A DNA stretch of 19,500 nt, taken from Pirellulales bacterium. Its GTDB lineage: Bacteria > Planctomycetota > Planctomycetia > Pirellulales > JALHLM01. The notes under the pieces were generated by a model that saw nothing but the letters and a program-made list of their open reading frames with translations, ran no database searches and was not told where the DNA came from. The translations under genes were made by a program, and so were the position numbers. Below are positions 16,222-19,500 of this stretch, one piece after another; positions within the stretch are counted from its first letter, which is position 1, and every line of letters begins with the position of its first letter. Where the stretch lies: assembly GCA_022844585.1 (NCBI GenBank), contig JALHLM010000011.1:1-19500 (forward strand). The letters run 5' to 3'.

Positions 16222-16258
16222 AGTCGCCGTCTTCGCCTCCCACCGTCGGCGACTTTTT
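16222..16258 (+). terminator. Rho-independent terminator after the kinase gene
   Basis: An 8-bp perfect stem (AGTCGCCG and CGGCGACT) with a 17-base loop is followed directly by TTTT. It begins 19 bases after the kinase stop codon. Confidence 0.75.
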
Positions 16259-16410
16259 AGGACACGTTTCCGCAAGATTCATCTCCCCCTCGCAATTCCT
16301 TTTGCGGCACTCGCGCTGCTTCCGTGGGGCACACCGGGGCGACTCTATGCCATTCACTCGACGACCATCTCGCTTGATTCAGGCCATCAGAGCGATGGTG
16401 CCGAATTCAA

Positions 16411-16426
16411 GTAACCGTCCGGCGAA
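16411..16426 (+). repeat. Terminal inverted repeat, tnpC side
   Basis: GTAACCGTCCGGCGAA, exactly complementary to 16937-16952. Confidence 0.9.
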
Positions 16427-16436
16427 CTACAGGTGG

Positions 16437-16714
16437 TCATGCGGGGCGGTTGGTGGGGAGGTGGGCGTTGGGGTGAGCTTGGCGCCAGTGGTTGGGGAGG
16501 AGCTCGGTGACGTGCGGCGCGGCGGACTGTGCATCGCTGAGCGCGGGCAGGCGAGCGAGCACGTCGCGGAGCCAGGCGAAGGGTTCGACGTGGTTGGCTT
16601 TGGCGCTGGCGATCATCGTGAACAGCACCGCGGCGGTGCGTCCGCCGTGGTCGTTGCCGGCGAAGAGCCAATTCTTGCGACCGATGGCCGCGGGGCGGCT
16701 GGCGCGGCGCACTG
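16437..16714 (-). pseudogene. IS66 transposase TnpC, C-terminal fragment
   Basis: About 91 residues read AVRRASRPAAIGRKNWLFAG, then NDHGGRTAAVLFTMI, then a conserved WLRDVLARLP and a terminal region with LLPNHW. These are the last motifs of the IS66 DDE transposase (the R-A-I-R-P-x-A-x-G-R-K-N-W-L-F block and the C-terminal IS66_C region). The catalytic core lies in the deleted part, so no active enzyme is made. The TGA stop is ten bases inside the terminal repeat. The fragment is joined out of frame to the tnpA start. Confidence 0.85.
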
Positions 16715-16927
16715 CGTGCGACGGCGCTCCAGTTCACGCCGCCACCAGTGAATTCCGTGCTCCGAAAAGCCTTCGCGACGGCAAAACACACGAATCGTCA
16801 GCCCGCTCGCGCGCTGCCGACGAACCGCCTCCCGCCAAAATCGCTCCTTCGCCCCATCACGAACTCGCCGCCCCAGGACCGGTCCTCTCCACGAGAAGCG
16901 ACTCCGGTCCAAACTACCACACGCCAC
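16715..16927 (-). pseudogene. IS66 accessory protein TnpA, N-terminal fragment
   Basis: From the ATG at 16927, nine bases inside the terminal repeat, about 70 residues match the helix-turn-helix accessory protein of IS66. The recognisable parts are KERFWREAVRRQRASGLTIR and VFCRREGFSEHGIHWWRREL, a Trp/Arg-rich recognition segment. After LERRR the frame runs into tnpC DNA in the wrong register and continues as an unrelated tail to 16613. It might be expressed as a short DNA-binding peptide (inference). Confidence 0.75.
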
Positions 16928-16936
16928 AAGATGTGC

Positions 16937-16952
16937 TTCGCCGGACGGTTAC
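16937..16952 (-). repeat. Terminal inverted repeat, tnpA side
   Basis: Complement of GTAACCGTCCGGCGAA; a perfect 16-bp match to 16411-16426. Confidence 0.9.
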
Positions 16953-16982
16953 GAGTCGACGAACGAATAAGTTCAGTTGCCC

Positions 16983-17000
16983 GCCCTCAAGCTTGAGGGC
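16983..17000. repeat. 18-bp perfect palindrome GCCCTCAAGCTTGAGGGC
   Basis: A gapless palindrome lies 30 bases outside the IS66-derived element and 91 bases beyond the stop of the minus-strand gene at 17091. With no loop it suits a dimeric protein site better than an RNA terminator, but its role is unknown. Confidence 0.45.
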
Positions 17001-17090
17001 TGATGCGAAGTATAACCACTGCGAAGAAGAAACGCCAAAGCGGCCGGTGGCTCGTCGGGCCCCGTTCACCACGTTGTTACGCCGCGTTGG

Positions 17091-17537
17091 TCAAGTGTTG
17101 ATTTCTTCAGTCACGATTCCGCCGAAGCATTCAATCAAAGCACGCATGCAGCCCGTGCCGCCGTAAGGATACGCGAGGGCCTCAAACTGCAGTGCCCCAG
17201 TGTTGTCTGACGTGTGAATTACGCGCAATAAATTGTATTCACCATTGCGGAACGCGTCGATCATTGATTCAAAATCCCACGGCGTCTTTAGCGTCGGATC
17301 TGTGAAACGCTTCTCCACAGGCGTTGCCTGCCAACGTCGAGTCCAGTCGGCCAGTTCTTCAGGAGTTGGGTACCAAAAGTGTGATAGAGCGTCGTCGTCG
17401 AAATAGGATCGCCACAAGTTGTCGTTAGCGTCGATTGTGTCAGCCTTCTTGGCATCCCGGAGTGCGTTGAATGCCCGCTGGAGCAGCCCGAAGCGGCTTG
17501 GATCAGCAAATGTAAAGATGACCCTTGATTCGACCAT
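17091..17537 (-). CDS. Conserved-looking hypothetical protein, 148 residues
   Basis: I do not recognise a named domain. The composition is that of a compact soluble protein without signal peptide or membrane helix. It starts MVESRVIFTFADPSRF, followed by a helix (GLLQRAFNALRDAKKAD). The middle is rich in Trp and Tyr (LWRSYFDDD, HFWYPTPEELADWTRRW). Then come FTDPTLKTPWDFESMIDAF and a C-terminal YPYGGTGCMRALIECFG. The many aromatic and Gly residues suggest a well-folded domain under selection. The frame is clean and lies between mobile elements, but its codon usage does not look foreign. No clear Shine-Dalgarno is visible before ATG 17537. No function is proposed. Confidence 0.75.
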   Translation of the reverse strand: MVESRVIFTFADPSRFGLLQRAFNALRDAKKADTIDANDNLWRSYFDDDALSHFWYPTPEELADWTRRWQATPVEKRFTDPTLKTPWDFESMIDAFRNGEYNLLRVIHTSDNTGALQFEALAYPYGGTGCMRALIECFGGIVTEEINT

Positions 17538-17859
17538 TAGCTATTTCGCCAAGAATGAAAGCGATTACTTAATGTTAGGACGTCTCTGCCAAGCGCATGC
17601 GGACAGCAAAGGTGCGGCCCGACGGACAGGCAGTCAACGCAACCTCAAGTGTAGCGGCTGACTGCTTCGCTGGAACCTCGTTTACTGCGTGATAGCCCGC
17701 TCGTCGTGCCGACGAGCCAGGTTGTCCTGAGGTTGCAAACGGCGTGTTCTGGGAAGGATTTCCGAGCTTTCCTTTTACGAATTTGCAGGCCTCCGGGAAA
17801 TAAGTAAGTAGGTGGGCAATTGACTCGCCATGTCGAAATCCCTATTAGGAGTCCGGCAA
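17538..17859. other. Intergenic region with an 8-bp hairpin
   Basis: These 322 bases separate two divergent genes. No coding frame is convincing. At 17699-17717 there is a perfect 8-bp stem (GCTCGTCG, loop TGC, CGACGAGC) without a T-tract on either side. It could be a dispersed palindromic repeat or an operator. Confidence 0.5.
17847..17851 (+). promoter_or_regulatory. Ribosome binding site deciding the start at 17860
   Basis: AGGAG lies eight bases before ATG 17860. It favours this start over the in-frame ATG at 17830, which has no such site. Confidence 0.65.
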
Positions 17860-18363
17860 ATGCGAATCGGACTGACCCTGAACGAGTTTGACAAGTTGCG
17901 GCTCAAGCCGTCAGCGATCGCGGATCAGGCGTTTCACAAGGCGGCGGCGATGGAGCGAGCCGAGCTGTTCCCCATGAACGCCAACATGGCGGCAAGCCAT
18001 CTTCGCACAAGGGGTTACGACTGCCACCCAGTAAGGCTGGAATTGCTCGTCCAAAACGGCGTCGTGAAGCTCGCACGGGAGGACAGTTGGAACCAGGCGG
18101 AAGTCGATCGAGCGGCGGAGCACTTCGAGGACGCCCCGCGCCGATTGCGAGGCTTGCGGCGTGAAGACGATTCAAGTTTCTTGGGCCGGCAAGCATTCGC
18201 GATTCACGCTGCTGTTCGAGGCCTTTGCGGTTTCGGTGATTCAGGCGTGCGGGAACGTGAAAAACGCGGCGACGTTGCTTGGCCTCGATGGGGACAGCGT
18301 GCATGCCATGATGGAGCGCGCCGTCCAACGAGGCCTGGAACGTCGTGCGCTGGAGAAGCTTGA
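17860..18363 (+). pseudogene. Hypothetical protein truncated by and fused to ISL3 DNA
   Basis: The first 92 residues look like a real protein. An N-terminal part (MRIGLTLNEFDKLRL) is followed by an Ala-rich helix and then a compact segment: NMAASHLRTRGYDCHP, LELLVQNGVVKLARED and WNQAEVDRAAEHFEDA. I do not recognise the family; the pattern suggests a small helical domain. At about 18134 the DNA becomes an ISL3 transposase gene read in a different frame. The last 75 codons are therefore out-of-frame IS sequence (Arg-rich, no fold) up to TGA 18361-18363. The native C-terminus is lost. The product is probably unstable, though the start and ribosome binding site remain good. Confidence 0.55.
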
Positions 18364-19132
18364 CTATCTGGGCATCGATGAAAAGAGTTTTCGTCGTGGG
18401 CACAGCTACGTGACGTTGCTGGTCGATCTGACCGGCAGCCGCGTCTTGGAAGTGGTCGAGGATCGCACGGAAGAGGCGGCCCATGCCCTGTGGCAAGTCC
18501 TTTCGCCGCCGCAGAAAGAGCCGGTCGAGGCGGTGGCCACCGACATGTGGCCGGCGTTTGACCACTCGATCGAGAGCAACGCCGCGCAGGCCGAGATCGT
18601 GCATGATCGCTTTCACATCAGCAAACATCTCAATGAAGCGGTCGATAAGGTGCGTCGCCAGGAGAACAAAGCTTTGGCGAAAGCGGATGACGATCGTCTC
18701 AAGGGCACGAAACAACTGTGGCTGTTCAACCCCGAAAACATGAGCGAAGATCGCTGGATCGAATTTGAGACGCTGAAGGATCAAGAGCTGAAAACCTCGC
18801 GGGCCTGGGCGATCAAGGAACCGTTTCGTTGGTTGTGGGAATATCGTTATGCGGGCAAGGCCCGCAAGTTCTGTTCGCGGTGGTACGGTTGGGCCGCTCG
18901 CAGTCAACTGAAACCGATCATCGCCGTCGCTAAGATACTTAAACGGCATCTGGAAAACATTCTCACGTACTTCCGACACGGCATCACGAATGCCATGACC
19001 GACGGCTTCAACAGCCGTATGCAGTCCATCAAATCCCACGCCAGAGGCTTCCGAAGCTTCCCAAACTTCCGCACCAGAATCCTCCTCTACTACGGAACAC
19101 TCGAACACCTACCCTGCGAAACTACCCACTAA
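18134..19132 (+). pseudogene. ISL3-family transposase, N-terminally truncated
   Basis: The frame is readable from about 18134 (PRADCEACGVKTIQVSWAG, the end of the zinc-ribbon part) to TAA at 19130-19132. The first possible start is GTG 18161, giving 323 residues against roughly 400 or more for full ISL3 enzymes. The DDE_Tnp_ISL3 core is clear. Counting from 18161, the first Asp is D73 (LDYLGIDEKSF), the second D128 (AVATDMWPAF), followed by VHDRFHISKHLNEAVDKVRR. The third acidic position lies in TNAMTDGFNSRMQSIKS (D281, codon 19001-19003), where I expect Glu in this family. With the DNA-binding N-terminus absent and this Glu-to-Asp change, the protein is probably inactive. Confidence 0.85.
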
Positions 19133-19147
19133 GATTCCGGAAGAACC
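19128..19147 (-). repeat. Putative ISL3 right terminal inverted repeat
   Basis: On the minus strand it reads GGTTCTTCCGGAATCTTAGT and overlaps the transposase stop codon. The partner repeat is deleted, so the call rests on the family consensus form and on the break in the adjacent hydrolase gene. Confidence 0.5.
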
Positions 19148-19500
19148 ATTTGCTAAGAGCTCGCTCTGCTCGTGGAAGACTTTGACGTCCAACTCGCCTT
19201 GAAGAATCAATGTCGGTGGAGCGTCGACATTGACCTGGAGCGCGCCGCTAGCGCTGTCGAACGCGGCCCTCGCGGTCCGGATCGCTGCCCAAAAACCATT
19301 CCAAGTTCAGGCGATGATCGATGTTCCCGGGCTGCATCGCAACTTCCCACGTGCGACGAAAGTCGGTGGGCGGATAGATCGCAATGACGCCGCGAATCGT
19401 GGGGTTATGCTTCCCATACGCCGTTGCTGTCGCCACCTGCCCCCCGCCGATCGGCCGACCAGGACAAACTGCTCCCGATCGATTCCCAATTCCGTCGCAT
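19148..19500 (-). pseudogene. Alpha/beta hydrolase fragment, interrupted by ISL3 and frameshifted twice
   Basis: The gene enters from the right edge. Its first frame reads ATELGIDREQFVLVGRSAGG, holding the nucleophile elbow G-R-S-A-G-G of an esterase/lipase-like serine hydrolase. After a run of six C on the plus strand (19440-19445) the homology moves to the next frame: QVATATAYGKHNPTIRGVIA, IYPPTDFRRTW and LEWFLGSDPDRE. At CCC 19267-19269 it shifts back: AAFDSASGALQVNVDAPPTL, then ILQGELDVKVFHEQSELLAN, with the acid-residue region (GELD). It then meets the ISL3 end at 19147. One missing base at the first site and one extra base at the second would make a single frame. The catalytic His region lies beyond the break and is lost. 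Confidence 0.8.

Larger units (their letters stand above)
16411..16952 (-). mobile_element. IS66-family derived miniature element (internally deleted)
   Basis: A 542-bp element is bounded by perfect 16-bp inverted repeats (GTAACCGTCCGGCGAA), with further matches at ACA just inside. GTAA ends are characteristic of the IS66 family. Inside, on the minus strand, the start of tnpA lies just within one end and the end of tnpC just within the other, as in a full IS66 element. Everything between (most of tnpA, all of tnpB, most of tnpC) is gone, the join lying near 16714. IS66 elements are normally about 2.5 kb, so this copy cannot move itself but could be mobilised by an intact relative. IS66 makes 8-bp target duplications; the flanks GAATTCAA and GAGTCGAC match at only four of eight positions. 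Confidence 0.85.
18134..19147 (+). mobile_element. ISL3-family insertion sequence, 5'-truncated
   Basis: The right end is supported in two ways. The minus-strand sequence starting at 19147 (GGTTCTTCCGGAATC) has the GG-TCTT form of ISL3 termini, and the homology of the alpha/beta hydrolase gene breaks at exactly this point. The left part, with the terminal repeat and the N-terminal zinc-ribbon half of the transposase, is missing; the element begins at about 18134 against unrelated coding DNA. No target duplication can be tested. Confidence 0.75.

Noticed and set aside
16403..16960. 8-bp target-site duplication around the IS66 derivative
   Set aside because: The flanking octamers match at only four of eight positions, about what related base composition could give.
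17903..19108. Open frame of 401 codons on the minus strand opposite the ISL3 transposase
   Set aside because: It mirrors the codon structure of the transposase gene and crosses the junction at 18134 between unrelated DNAs, so it cannot be an old gene.

Overview
The window looks like a chromosomal segment of a GC-rich planctomycete (Pirellulales-like). This is inferred from gene families typical of that phylum: a Planctomycete cytochrome C/DUF1549 protein, a DUF1080 (3-keto-disaccharide hydrolase) protein, a very large secreted pentapeptide-repeat protein ending in dockerin and PEP-CTERM signals, a zinc-ribbon Ser/Thr kinase with TPRs, and an archaeal-type phosphoglycerate mutase. No rRNA, tRNA, CRISPR array or phage module was seen.

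Layout. 1-4300 is an intact housekeeping/accessory block, almost all on the minus strand. It holds the 3' end of a VanX-type D-Ala-D-Ala dipeptidase (+), a GNAT acetyltransferase, a secreted DUF1080 protein with a hairpin terminator, a two-gene cassette (DUF5678-like protein, then a retropepsin-like aspartic protease), and apgM. 4274-4906 is non-coding. 4907-8791 encodes the 1294-residue pentapeptide protein. It has nine supermodules whose spacing is always 4 modulo 5, mostly changing in steps of 20 residues, one turn of the beta-helix.

8788-11228 is a decayed zone. A stranded signal-peptide ORF is coupled by ATGA to the gene before it. It is followed by a 5'-truncated, frameshifted ABC-2 permease tail and by a cytochrome-C/DUF1549 gene that is frameshifted and cut off before its DUF1553 domain. 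At that cut begins a divergent pair: a TAXI-type solute-binding protein with two membrane segments (-) and a membrane Ser/Thr kinase with TPRs (+), closed by a terminator.

16400-19500 is shaped by mobile elements. A 542-bp IS66 derivative with 16-bp terminal inverted repeats keeps only the start of tnpA and the end of tnpC. After it come an intact hypothetical gene (-), then a truncated hypothetical ORF joined to a 5'-truncated ISL3-family transposase. The right end of that ISL3 copy abuts, and appears to interrupt, an alpha/beta hydrolase gene (-) that also carries two frameshifts.

Four single-base frameshifts, three of them in homopolymers of five or more, separate otherwise clean reading frames. 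Either this region is a pseudogene graveyard or the assembly carries uncorrected homopolymer errors; raw reads would decide. The most original signals are the quantised pentapeptide architecture, the protease/DUF5678-like pair, the TAXI-kinase pair and the IS66-derived miniature element.
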